Positions 43,082 through 52,090 of a stretch of 64,000 nt of DNA are shown piece by piece. The notes beneath the pieces were generated by a model, which had not been told where the DNA came from, did not search any database, and saw only the letters and a program-made list of their open reading frames with translations. A program made the position numbers and the translations under genes. Origin of the DNA: Chryseobacterium sp. Tr-659 (GTDB taxonomy: Bacteria > Bacteroidota > Bacteroidia > Flavobacteriales > Weeksellaceae); NCBI RefSeq assembly GCF_011752975.1, contig NZ_VWWP01000002.1, positions 310,001 through 374,000 on the forward strand. Reading direction: 5' to 3'. Position 1 is the first letter of the stretch. Every line of letters begins with the position of its first letter.

Positions 43082-44200
43082 TTATGAAGCAGTTTCTCCG
43101 TGTGTTATGCCATACTCAGTTTCTGAGATCATATAATCAACCACTTTTGTCAGATCGCCGGTTTCTTTGAAGATCTGAAGCTGTCTGTCTGCACCGGTTC
43201 CATTTTCAAGAATTTTCCAGGCATATTCAACTTCCTGACGGCATCCCAGATCATCTACCACATCATCAATAAACTCTAAAAGTTCTTTTAATAAATGAGG
43301 ATACGGAACAGATTCTTCTTTTCCAAAATCGATCAAATGAGCTTCAATACCACTTTTGGAAGCACGCCATTTATTCTCGTTGAGCAGCAGCCTTCTATAG
43401 CTTCTGAAGCTTAAATTCTGCTGATGAAGTTTATAAATTTTAGCAACCAGACTCTGCATAATAGCCGCAAGACAAACTGTTTCGTCAATTCTTAAAGGCA
43501 TATCACAAATTCTGAATTCAATCGTAGGGTAAAATGGATGTACCCGTAAATCCCACCAGATTTTCTTGGCATTGTCGATAGTTCCGGTTTTAACCAACAG
43601 ATCAACATAGCTGTCAAATTCTGCCAGAGAATTAAAATAGCTCGGAATACCGGTTCTCGGGAATTTTACAAAAATTTCCTGCCTGTAAGATTTAAAGCCT
43701 GTATATCTTCCAATCCAGAATGGAGAATTAGTAGAAAGTGCATAGACATGAGGCAGAAAATAACGCATGACGTTCTGAATTCTTACCCCTTCTTCACGGT
43801 TGGGGATTCCAATATGAACGTGAAGTCCGAAAATAAGGTTTTCACGGGCAACATCTCCCATATCATCTACAATTTTAATATATCTTTCTCCCTGAGTGAT
43901 ATTGTTTTCCGACCAATGTGAAAAAGGGTGGGTGCCTCCTCCGGAAACCCGTAATCCCTGTTCATGGGCGATATTGATCAGATGTCTTCTTAGATTGGTT
44001 AATTCCGTTCTGGCTTCCTGAATATCCTGGCAGATTCCCGTTTCCATTTCAATCATGGATTCGTGCATTTCGTGTTTTAAATTTTCGCTTAAAACTGCTT
44101 TACCACCTTCAATGATTTTTGAAACATGAGAAACAAGATCTCTGCTTTCAACATCGATGATCTGGTACTCTTCTTCAATTCCAATAGTAAACTGATGCAT
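43082..44200 (-). CDS. GCS2-family carboxylate-amine ligase (YbdK-like)
   Basis: The 372-residue protein matches COG2170: FTIGIEEEYQIIDVESRDL (N-terminal catalytic Glu cluster), EMETGICQDIQEARTEL, SGGGTHPFSHW, VHIGIPNREEGVRI and STNSPFWIGRYTGFKSYRQEI. The family includes weak glutamate-cysteine ligases; many members form other gamma-glutamyl amides. The conserved acidic, ATP-binding and metal residues look complete. It is 31 bases behind the ATP-grasp B gene and in the same operon. The true amine acceptor is unknown. Confidence 0.92.
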   Translation of the reverse strand: MHQFTIGIEEEYQIIDVESRDLVSHVSKIIEGGKAVLSENLKHEMHESMIEMETGICQDIQEARTELTNLRRHLINIAHEQGLRVSGGGTHPFSHWSENNITQGERYIKIVDDMGDVARENLIFGLHVHIGIPNREEGVRIQNVMRYFLPHVYALSTNSPFWIGRYTGFKSYRQEIFVKFPRTGIPSYFNSLAEFDSYVDLLVKTGTIDNAKKIWWDLRVHPFYPTIEFRICDMPLRIDETVCLAAIMQSLVAKIYKLHQQNLSFRSYRRLLLNENKWRASKSGIEAHLIDFGKEESVPYPHLLKELLEFIDDVVDDLGCRQEVEYAWKILENGTGADRQLQIFKETGDLTKVVDYMISETEYGITHGETAS

Positions 44201-44230
44201 TTTTTTTGTGTTTTTTATTTTTTCAATGAT

Positions 44231-45184
44231 TTATTTTATTGAATCCTTCACAAAGGTTCCCCAAGTGATATTAGGTTTTCCCGGAACGTATTCTTTAGCT
44301 TTTTCAATAGCAAGTTTTGCCGCATGTTCAATGATCCATGCAAAATTTTCCTCGCCTACCGAATTTTTGTCTGCATCCGGAGCAGGATTGCAGAAGTCAA
44401 TAGCATAAGGAATACCGTCCCTTACAGCAAACTCCACCGTATTGAAGTCATATCCCAATGCTTCATTCATCTTAATCGTATAATCATGAATGGTTTTCAA
44501 TAATTTTTCAAGCTCTTCACCCTGAGTCTGATGAGACGTAGCATATCTCAGATGATGAGGATTTCTGGGTTCATAAGGCATAATGTGAACATATTTTCTG
44601 CCTAAACAATACACCCTGTAATAATCATCAAAAATAATTTCTTCCTGCACCATCATTACCAGCTGTTCAGTTTCTCCCAATTTATTCCAGAGATCATCCG
44701 GATTTTCTACCCTGTATACGTTTTTCCATCCGCCGCCGTCGTGAGGTTTCATGTAAGCCGGAAAACCTACATAATTGAAGATGTATTCCCAGTCGTGGGG
44801 AAACTTCAGGTTTCGGAATGATGTTTCCGAAGTATTATCCGGTCTTTCATGAGATGGAAGTAAAACAGTTTTTGGAAGCGGAATTCCCAGCTTGCTCATC
44901 AGGGCATTATTGAAAAACTTCTCATCAGCACTCCACCAAAACGGGTTATTGATCACATAAGTGCCGTTAAGTGCTGCATTTTTCAGGTATGCTCTGTAAA
45001 AAGGAACATCCTGCGAAATTCTGTCGATGATTACCGCATAACCATAATCTGCACCCTGCTCCAGTTTATCGATAGTTACAGGCTCAGCTATGATATCTCC
45101 GCCACCCATTTCATTTACTTTATCAATAAATGCCCAAGGGAACGTGTCTTCCATACCGAATAGAATTCCTACTTTTTTTGCCAT
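44231..45184 (-). CDS. ATP-grasp ligase B
   Basis: At 317 residues the ATP-grasp landmarks are a lysine plus glycine-rich loop (YMKPHDGGGWKNVYRV, about 177-192), a purine-binding strand (EQLVMMVQEEIIFDDYYRVYCLG) and a metal-binding acidic end (NTVEFAVRDGIPYAIDFCNPAPDAD). The conserved NPAPD segment resembles that of D-Ala-D-Ala-type or L-amino-acid ligases only partly. The enzyme should form an amide or ester-like link in an unknown small molecule. It lies between the esterase and the GCS2 gene. Confidence 0.85.
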   Translation of the reverse strand: MAKKVGILFGMEDTFPWAFIDKVNEMGGGDIIAEPVTIDKLEQGADYGYAVIIDRISQDVPFYRAYLKNAALNGTYVINNPFWWSADEKFFNNALMSKLGIPLPKTVLLPSHERPDNTSETSFRNLKFPHDWEYIFNYVGFPAYMKPHDGGGWKNVYRVENPDDLWNKLGETEQLVMMVQEEIIFDDYYRVYCLGRKYVHIMPYEPRNPHHLRYATSHQTQGEELEKLLKTIHDYTIKMNEALGYDFNTVEFAVRDGIPYAIDFCNPAPDADKNSVGEENFAWIIEHAAKLAIEKAKEYVPGKPNITWGTFVKDSIK

Positions 45185-45238
45185 AATTTTTGTTTTTAAA
45201 ATTGGTGTATATTTTTTTCTATTTGTTTTTTTATCATT

Positions 45239-45952
45239 TTAAGAGAAAAATGTTCCTATAAAAGTGGGGAAAACCATTCTCCAAAGCGGCCAGTCATGAC
45301 CGATCCATTTTCTTTCATCGTACCAGAAATCTATTCCTTTCACTCTTAAAATTTCTGCCATTTCCACATTTTTGTCTTTGCAGATATCCTGGTCGGAAGT
45401 ACTTAATACAATATGCATATGTTTGTATTTCCAGGCTTCATCATTTCTTACAAATTCTCTCGGGCAGTTAAAATATACGAGGTTATCGGAATAACCGTCC
45501 ATAAAATTTCTGATACTGAAAGCTCCGGAAAGACAGAATAAATGAGAAACCACATCAGGAAACCTGAATGCAAAATTGGCAGCATGATATCCCCCGAAAC
45601 TAGCTCCGGCAACGGCTACACGGTGGGTTTTATGCAGTTTCTGTATATAAGGTATAAATTCTTTGATCAGAAACTGTACATAACGTTCGTAATTTTTAAT
45701 CCTCTGCTGTGGAGAGATTTTATCATCATAAAAGCTCCAGCTGTCAATAGTCTGTATATTATAAAGCTTTACTTTTCCCTGTTCAATAAACCAGTTGATG
45801 CTTCCGTTAAGGTGAAAGTCATGATTCTGGGTGTATTGTCCCTGAGAAGTTGGGAACATAATAATGGGATGGCCGTAATGTCCGGTTACTTCAACCTTGA
45901 GGCTGATTCCCAATATATTTGAGTAATAATCGGTATGTTCTATGTGAGGCAT
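45239..45952 (-). CDS. Esterase-type alpha/beta hydrolase
   Basis: The 237-residue protein has the nucleophile elbow GASFGG (Ser118), an oxyanion region near MFPTSQGQYTQNHDF, a candidate acid in STSDQDICKD and the histidine in GHDWPLWRMVF. It belongs to the putative esterase (D-like) family that includes enterochelin-esterase-like proteins. No signal peptide, so cytoplasmic. It lies between two ATP-grasp genes, which suggests it hydrolyses an ester or thioester formed in the pathway or trims its product. Confidence 0.87.
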   Translation of the reverse strand: MPHIEHTDYYSNILGISLKVEVTGHYGHPIIMFPTSQGQYTQNHDFHLNGSINWFIEQGKVKLYNIQTIDSWSFYDDKISPQQRIKNYERYVQFLIKEFIPYIQKLHKTHRVAVAGASFGGYHAANFAFRFPDVVSHLFCLSGAFSIRNFMDGYSDNLVYFNCPREFVRNDEAWKYKHMHIVLSTSDQDICKDKNVEMAEILRVKGIDFWYDERKWIGHDWPLWRMVFPTFIGTFFS

Positions 45953-45982
45953 GTAAATTTTCTTTAGAAATTGTGTTTGTTT

Positions 45983-47197
45983 TTAACTGTTTAATTTACT
46001 GCTTTTTGGCGGTAAAATATTGAGCATTTCTGCATGTATTTTTTCAGCGGCATTGTCCAGCTTTTCCTGTACAATACCTGCATCATTGGATTTGTAAACA
46101 ATTCCGACATGATACTCAATCGGAAGAAATTTTACTGCCTCTTCGCATTCAAAATGAGTATAATCAGGCTCTTTATCTTTGATGAGAGCCACAATTAATC
46201 CGGAATAATATCCTGTAGGAGGGGCAATCGTGTAATTCTTATTTCTCAGAAGTGCATCTTCAATCTTTGCCCATTCTCTCCAGATATTGATCCCGCTTGA
46301 TGCTTCTACCAGATCGGGAATATGAGCACCTCCAACTCTTGAAGACGTTTCCAGGAAGTACCATTTTCCATCTTCTTTTCCACGGATAAACTCCGTATGA
46401 GTTGCTCCGTTGAGAAGCCCGAAATTGGAAAGTACCTTTGCATTGATTTCCTCAAGTCCTTTAAATTCTTCGGAATATCTTCCCAAGGTCTTGGATCTGA
46501 AAACCCCGCCCTCATGAGAAACCTGCATGGGAGGTGCAAGATATTTTGATGCGGAGGTGAATACAATTTCTTTATTGAAGGTAAGACTGTCCACATGATA
46601 CACATCACCGGGCTTAAAGCTTTCCAGTAAAAAAAGATGACGCTCTTCTCCAAGAGTATCCAATGCTTCATGAAGCTGTTCTTTGGAAGTGATTTTTTTT
46701 ATCCCTGATGCAGAAGCTTCAGAACGAGGCTTCAAAACCCATGGAGCGGGAACACTGTCCACGAAATTATTAACCTCATTATCATTGAAAACAGCTGTAA
46801 ATTCAGGAACATTAATCCCTGAGTCTTTAGCTTTCTGACGCATCGCCAGCTTATCTCTGAAATAACGGTGCGTTGTCTGTCCCATACCGGGAATCCGGAA
46901 TGTTTCTCTGATCAGGGCTGCTTTTTCTACATCATAGTCATCCAATGCAACTACGGCATCTACTTTTCTGGATTTCATAAGGTGTGAAAAACCCTGGACC
47001 AGATGTTCCAGATTCCACACGGACGGCTTCAGTTCAGGCATATAGAATACCTCATCAATGGCATGCCAGGGCCAGTTTTTCTCCTTAAGATTTTCCGATG
47101 TTATCAAGATTATTTTATTACCGAGCTTCTTCATTTCGTCCATAAAATCGTAGCCCTTGTAATAGCACGAAATGCATACAATAGTTTTCTCCTCCAT
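45983..47197 (-). CDS. ATP-grasp ligase A (carbamoyl-phosphate-synthase-like / L-amino-acid-ligase-like)
   Basis: The 404-residue protein has an N-terminal Rossmann-like preATP-grasp domain (VCISCYYKGYDFMDEMKKLGNKIILIT). The ATP-grasp motifs are WVLKPRSEASASGI (about 152-165), EVHVDS-like DVYHVDSLTFNKEIVF, and the metal-binding HTEFIRG...WYFLETSSRVGGAHIPD with Glu/Glu/Arg. The overall plan resembles dipeptide-forming L-amino-acid ligases. A 142-base gap separates it from the aminopeptidase upstream, and it may have its own weak promoter. It probably catalyses one coupling step in the cluster. Confidence 0.88.
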   Translation of the reverse strand: MEEKTIVCISCYYKGYDFMDEMKKLGNKIILITSENLKEKNWPWHAIDEVFYMPELKPSVWNLEHLVQGFSHLMKSRKVDAVVALDDYDVEKAALIRETFRIPGMGQTTHRYFRDKLAMRQKAKDSGINVPEFTAVFNDNEVNNFVDSVPAPWVLKPRSEASASGIKKITSKEQLHEALDTLGEERHLFLLESFKPGDVYHVDSLTFNKEIVFTSASKYLAPPMQVSHEGGVFRSKTLGRYSEEFKGLEEINAKVLSNFGLLNGATHTEFIRGKEDGKWYFLETSSRVGGAHIPDLVEASSGINIWREWAKIEDALLRNKNYTIAPPTGYYSGLIVALIKDKEPDYTHFECEEAVKFLPIEYHVGIVYKSNDAGIVQEKLDNAAEKIHAEMLNILPPKSSKLNS

Positions 47198-47339
47198 ACA
47201 ATGTTTTTTAGGTTTTGGTGAATTATCAAAAATAAAAGCAAATATTTATTATTTAATTAATGTTAAAAGCTAAAATTTTATGTTCTTTTTGAAAAATCAC
47301 TAATCAAGTATACAGAGAATTTTTGTAATAAACTAATTT

Positions 47340-48755
47340 TTAGTGATAATTTTCAATTAAATCCGTGAGCAATTGAACTCCATATCCGGTAGCTGCTTTT
47401 TCTTTAGCATATCCAACATTTCCGAAGGCAACTCCTGCTATATCCAGATGTGCCCATTTAGGGTGGTTTTCAATGAATTGTTCTAAAAATTTAGCAGCAA
47501 TAATACAGTCTCCCACAGGTTTCAGGGACATGTTTTTCATATCTGCCACATCAGATTGTATATCGTCTTTCCAGATATCCCATAAAGGAAGGTTCCATAG
47601 TCTTTGATTAGTTTGATCTCCGGTTTTGATCAATCGGTTTTTCAGATCCTCATCATTAGAGAACAATGCGCCACAAGTATCTGCGAACATCCTCACTGAA
47701 CTTCCGGTTAAAGTGGCAAGATCGATAAGGAAATCTGTTTTGTAGTTTTTGGAAAGGTAAGAAAGTCCGTCTGCAAGAATCAGTCTGCCTTCGGCATCTG
47801 TATCCAGAACTTCAATCGTTTTTCCGTTATAGGCTGTAATTACATCACTTGGGAGTAGTGCTTTTTCCGAAATAGCATTGTCTGTAATGGGCAGAACAGC
47901 CACAATATTCACAGGAAGCTTCATTTCGGCAGCATAGATCAAAGTCCCCAGAACGGCTGTTGCTCCGCCCATATCAGATTTCATATAATGCATATTGGTA
48001 AAAGGCTTCAAGGATATTCCTCCGGTATCGAACAATACACATTTTCCGACCAATCCGAATGTTCTGGCATTTTTAACCGTTGTTTTATATTCCAAAATAG
48101 TAAATGCGGCATCGTAAGCACTTCCCTGGTTAACGGCAAGATAAGCGCCCAGCCCAAGTTCCTCACATTTCTTTCTGTTGAAAACTGTATATTTTAATTC
48201 ATGTTTTTTTGCTAAATTCTTAAGATATAAACTGAAGATCTCAGGTCTCTTAAGATTGGCAGGCTTGTTAAGCCATTCCTGACAGCTGATCTGTCCATTG
48301 CTTAAGGCTTCTGCTTTCTGATGGATATGATCTAATTTTTTCTGACTTATATTTTCAAAATGAAGTTCGAATTTTACATTCCAGAAAGCATGATTTTTTT
48401 CAAATGGATAATTGTATGTTCCCAGCAGCAGCCCCTTTGCGAATTCTTCAAATTGTTTTTCATTCATAAAATCTGCCAGTGTTAAAGTAGGAACAGCCTG
48501 AAGTTTTTCTTTCTGAGTCTGTGCAAATTTTATCGCAACCTGCTGAATTTCGAAATTCTGCAAAGAAGATTTTCCGAGACCGATAAAGTAAGTAATACCT
48601 TCTTCGTGGGCATTAACAAAAACTTCATGTTTTTTCCCGGTAAAAAAAGTGGAAATATTTTTGTTGAAATTTTTACTCGTTTTAGCCCATTCTTCTTCAG
48701 TAAATACGTGAAAGATCTGAGTATAGTTTTTATTTTTTTTGTTGATTAGTTTCAT
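47340..48755 (-). CDS. Leucyl aminopeptidase (M17 family)
   Basis: The 471-residue protein has the M17 active-site blocks: GKCVLFDTGGISLKP (Lys238, Asp243), YMKSDMGGA (Asp261) and DTDAEGRL (Asp320, Glu322, Arg324; the family usually has N in the first position). These bind two metals and cleave N-terminal amino acids in the cytoplasm. The N-terminal half is unusually divergent from PepA. Positioned between an esterase and an ATP-grasp ligase, it may process the peptide product of the cluster, or be a general peptidase. Confidence 0.9.
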   Translation of the reverse strand: MKLINKKNKNYTQIFHVFTEEEWAKTSKNFNKNISTFFTGKKHEVFVNAHEEGITYFIGLGKSSLQNFEIQQVAIKFAQTQKEKLQAVPTLTLADFMNEKQFEEFAKGLLLGTYNYPFEKNHAFWNVKFELHFENISQKKLDHIHQKAEALSNGQISCQEWLNKPANLKRPEIFSLYLKNLAKKHELKYTVFNRKKCEELGLGAYLAVNQGSAYDAAFTILEYKTTVKNARTFGLVGKCVLFDTGGISLKPFTNMHYMKSDMGGATAVLGTLIYAAEMKLPVNIVAVLPITDNAISEKALLPSDVITAYNGKTIEVLDTDAEGRLILADGLSYLSKNYKTDFLIDLATLTGSSVRMFADTCGALFSNDEDLKNRLIKTGDQTNQRLWNLPLWDIWKDDIQSDVADMKNMSLKPVGDCIIAAKFLEQFIENHPKWAHLDIAGVAFGNVGYAKEKAATGYGVQLLTDLIENYH

Positions 48756-48815
48756 AAGCAGATGATATTATAAGTCTTCGCCATTTCTGTTATTTCACGA
48801 TGGCTGTTCATAAAT

Positions 48816-49940
48816 TTAGTTTTTAATAATGCTTTGTTGTTGCGGCTTTACCTCTACAGGATTTTCCGTGTTATCGTAGAAAAGCCATTCGATCGCTCTT
48901 GGAAATTCCTGTGACCAGTAAAATTCATTGTGAGTACCTTCTGGATTGATATTGGTTTTAAACTCAAAATCAAAAAGGTTTTTCTTCTCCCATCTTTTCA
49001 GGTATTCCTCAAAAATATGGATTCTTTTTACCATTTTGGAACCTTCCTGACCGCCGCCGTATAAATAGATCTTTGTTTTAAACGGAACCCGGAAGTTCAT
49101 CATTGGGAAGTTATTGTTTGGTTCAACCCAAAGAGAAGGAGAGAAGATCAATAGTTTGGAATATACTTCCGGATAAAGAAACCCGCTGTAAATGCTAATT
49201 AATGCACCCAGTGAACTTCCCCCGATTCCCGTATTGTCCCGATCTTTTTTAGTTCGATAATTCTCGTCTACAAAAGGTTTTAAAGTGTCTGCAATAAAAC
49301 GGATGTATTTTTTTCCTTCAGAGCCGTTGGCAACGTGGTCGTTGTCAAAGATATATTCTTTGATTCTTTCTTCGCTTCCATGTTCTATGGCGATGACGAT
49401 TATGTCACCACGGCCATATTCCGCAAGAATAGACAGCTTTTTATCAATTTCCCAGTTTCCGAAACCGCTTCCTTCATTAAATAAATTCTGAGCATCCTGA
49501 AGGTACAAAACAGGATAGCGTTTATCCGAAGTATGATAATCGTAAGGTAGGAGCGCCCATACTTTCCGGTAACGGTCAAGCTGAGGAATATAAAATTTTT
49601 CGGAGATGACTTCTGCGGTTGGGAAGTATTCATCTTTGAAAGGTCCCCAGTTGAGTCTCCATTTTACTACCGTATCAGAAACTTTTCCTTTCGATTTCTT
49701 TACTTTCCGGTTAGGCGTAATATTTCCGTATTTGTCCAGCTCTACATTTTCCCATCCTCCTTTCGTAAATTTATACTCAATATCATCAGGGAGAAGCTGA
49801 TCATCAATTTCTATAAAATAATTGAAAGAATCCAGCTGTTTAAGCTGGTAGACGTAGTCTTTGGGGTTCCAGCTGTTAAAATTTCCGGTAATAAATGCCG
49901 GCCTGTCGTCTTTTTCTTCTGTATAAAGTTCAAACCTCAT
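48816..49940 (-). CDS. Esterase with N-terminal CBM48-like domain
   Basis: In this 374-residue protein, residues about 1-75 resemble a CBM48-like/isoamylase-N glycan-binding domain (DRPAFITGNFNSWNPKDYVYQL), followed by an enterochelin-esterase-like alpha/beta hydrolase: RYPVLYLQDAQNLF, nucleophile elbow GIGGSSLGALIS (Ser243), and His in PEGTHNEFYW (about 339). No signal peptide. It is divergent from glgB, whose own CBM48 domain begins similarly, so a link with glycogen (de-esterification or signalling) is possible; equally it is the first gene of the ligase cluster. Both are inferences. Confidence 0.85.
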   Translation of the reverse strand: MRFELYTEEKDDRPAFITGNFNSWNPKDYVYQLKQLDSFNYFIEIDDQLLPDDIEYKFTKGGWENVELDKYGNITPNRKVKKSKGKVSDTVVKWRLNWGPFKDEYFPTAEVISEKFYIPQLDRYRKVWALLPYDYHTSDKRYPVLYLQDAQNLFNEGSGFGNWEIDKKLSILAEYGRGDIIVIAIEHGSEERIKEYIFDNDHVANGSEGKKYIRFIADTLKPFVDENYRTKKDRDNTGIGGSSLGALISIYSGFLYPEVYSKLLIFSPSLWVEPNNNFPMMNFRVPFKTKIYLYGGGQEGSKMVKRIHIFEEYLKRWEKKNLFDFEFKTNINPEGTHNEFYWSQEFPRAIEWLFYDNTENPVEVKPQQQSIIKN

Positions 49941-50022
49941 CGTATGTGTTTAATAAAATCCTGATGTTAAATTTATAAAAAAAGATTGTTTTGAAATCAT
50001 AAAAATGTGACTTAAAAAATGA

Positions 50023-50030
50023 TATATTTG
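50023..50030 (+). promoter_or_regulatory. -7 box of the glycogen operon
   Basis: TATATTTG matches TAnnTTTG, about 110 bases before glgB. No good -33 at 17-23 bases. Confidence 0.4.
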
Positions 50031-50069
50031 ATAGATAGACGAAAGCGGAAATTAACTTGACAATTATTT

Positions 50070-50084
50070 GATTAATAATTAATC
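50070..50084. promoter_or_regulatory. 15-base palindrome upstream of glgB
   Basis: GATTAATAATTAATC is perfectly symmetrical and lies within the putative glgB leader, between the divergent esterase and glgB. It could be an operator; AT-rich palindromes can also arise by chance. Confidence 0.35.
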
Positions 50085-50140
50085 GCTGTTGTTAGTATTT
50101 TTCGTAGTTTCAAAGAAAATATAAATACAAACCGGTCTTG

Positions 50141-52087
50141 ATGAATTCTGTTAAAACCTATACGCTTTTCACTGATCAGGATGTGTATCTTTTTAAAGAA
50201 GGTAGGCATTATAAGCTGTATGGTAAATTTGGAGCACATTCTGCAGAAAAAGATGGCGTAAAAGGAGTTTATTTTTCAGTATGGGCACCTCATGCAAAGA
50301 AAGTTTCCGTAATCGGGAATTTCAATAACTGGAATCATAAAGATCATATTCTGTTTCCGAGATGGGACGAATCAGGAATTTGGGAAGGATTCATTGAAGG
50401 GCTAACCTGGGGAACGCTGTATAAATATGCTATTGAAACACCAAGAGGCGAAATTCTGGAAAAAAGTGATCCTTATGCATTAAGCTGGGAGCAAAGTATT
50501 CAGGCCGCATCATTGGTTTCCACAACCTGGTATGAATGGAATGATCAGGAATGGATGGAAAACCGCTGGAAAAAAAACAGTCTGGAAGCCCCATTATCCG
50601 TTTATGAGCTGCATCTTGGCTCATGGGTAAGAGAAGGAGATCATCCGAAGCGCTTTCTGAATTATCGTGATATCGCCAAAAAACTTGTTCCTTATATACT
50701 GGAAATGGGTTTTACCCATGTAGAGTTTATGCCTGTGATGGAATATCCGTATGAACCAAGCTGGGGATACCAGATTACGGGATTTTATGCGGCAACTTCA
50801 CGGTTCGGTTCGCCACAGGACCTGATGTATCTTATTGACGAACTTCATAACAACGGAATAGGCGTTATTCTGGATTGGGTTCCATCCCATTTTCCGGGAG
50901 ATGCCAACGGGCTTCATCGTTTTGACGGATCGTATCTTTATGAGCATGAAGACCCGAGAAAAGGGTTTCACCCGGACTGGAAATCCTATATTTTCAACTA
51001 CGGAAGAAATGAAGTGAAATCTTTTCTGATCTCTAACGCTATGTTCTGGCTGGATCGTTATCACGCAGACGGATTACGTGTAGATGCGGTAACCTCAATG
51101 CTTCATCTCGACTATTCAAGGAACGAAGGAGAATGGGAACCTAATATATATGGCGGAAATGTAAATCTTGAAGCCCAAACTTTTCTGCAGGAATTCAATA
51201 CTGCAGTTTATAGGGAATTTGGAAATTCTATTATGACCATCGCTGAAGAAAGCTCAGACTTTCCTATGCTTACAAAGCCGGTACATGATGGCGGCGTAGG
51301 CTTCGGAATGAAATGGATGATGGGCTGGATGCATGATACGCTGGATTATTTTAAAGAAGATTTTTCTAACAGAAAATTTCATCATCATAAACTTACTTTT
51401 GCTTCTATGTACATGTATAATGAGAATTATATGATGCCGTTGTCTCATGATGAAGTGGTACATGGAAAAGCCAGTCTGATCTATAAAATGAAAGGGGATG
51501 AATGGCAGAAATTTGCCAATCTGCGCACCCTATATGTATATATGTTTACTCATCCCGGAGCAAAACTTCTTTTTATGGGAGATGAATTCGGGCAGACCAG
51601 TGAGTGGAATTTCACCCAAAGTCTCGATTGGCATTTGCTTAAATATCCCGTTCATAAAGGATTGCAGGAGCTTGTAAAGGAATTGAACCAACTGTACAGG
51701 TCTGAATCAGCTTTGTATGAACAACAGTTTGATAAAAACGGTTTTGAATGGGTGGAAGCAGATGATCTGGAAAACTCAGTATATGTTTATCTGAGGAAGG
51801 CCAAAAGAAGAGATGAGATAATGATGATTGTATTAAATCTTGCGCCCAAGGTTTTGGATTATAAAATCGGAATTCCTGCCGGGACTCATTGGGAAGTTGT
51901 ATTAAGTTCCGATGATGAAAAATACAACGGAAGCGGCATAGAGCCTGAAATACTGGACGAGCAGTATGAAGAATGGAGAGGTCATCAAAAAACGATGACC
52001 ATAAAACTGCCGCCATTGGCCGGAATTATATTGAGACAGAAGAAAGATAAAAAGTATAAATTACACAGAATTAAACACAAGAGATAA
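50141..52087 (+). CDS. glgB: 1,4-alpha-glucan branching enzyme
   Basis: The start is the ATG at 50141 (648 residues); a TTG codon immediately before it is in frame but not needed. The protein has an N-terminal CBM48 (VYFSVWAPHAKKVSVIGNFNNWN), then the GH13 barrel: FTHVEFMPVMEYPYEPSWGYQ, DGLRVDAVTSMLHLDY (nucleophile Asp315), TIAEESSDFP (acid Glu369) and PLSHDEVVHGK. It introduces alpha-1,6 branches into glycogen. It is 3 bases upstream of glgA in the operon glgB-glgA-lipoprotein-glgC. Confidence 0.96.
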   Translation: MNSVKTYTLFTDQDVYLFKEGRHYKLYGKFGAHSAEKDGVKGVYFSVWAPHAKKVSVIGNFNNWNHKDHILFPRWDESGIWEGFIEGLTWGTLYKYAIETPRGEILEKSDPYALSWEQSIQAASLVSTTWYEWNDQEWMENRWKKNSLEAPLSVYELHLGSWVREGDHPKRFLNYRDIAKKLVPYILEMGFTHVEFMPVMEYPYEPSWGYQITGFYAATSRFGSPQDLMYLIDELHNNGIGVILDWVPSHFPGDANGLHRFDGSYLYEHEDPRKGFHPDWKSYIFNYGRNEVKSFLISNAMFWLDRYHADGLRVDAVTSMLHLDYSRNEGEWEPNIYGGNVNLEAQTFLQEFNTAVYREFGNSIMTIAEESSDFPMLTKPVHDGGVGFGMKWMMGWMHDTLDYFKEDFSNRKFHHHKLTFASMYMYNENYMMPLSHDEVVHGKASLIYKMKGDEWQKFANLRTLYVYMFTHPGAKLLFMGDEFGQTSEWNFTQSLDWHLLKYPVHKGLQELVKELNQLYRSESALYEQQFDKNGFEWVEADDLENSVYVYLRKAKRRDEIMMIVLNLAPKVLDYKIGIPAGTHWEVVLSSDDEKYNGSGIEPEILDEQYEEWRGHQKTMTIKLPPLAGIILRQKKDKKYKLHRIKHKR

Positions 52088-52090
52088 AGA

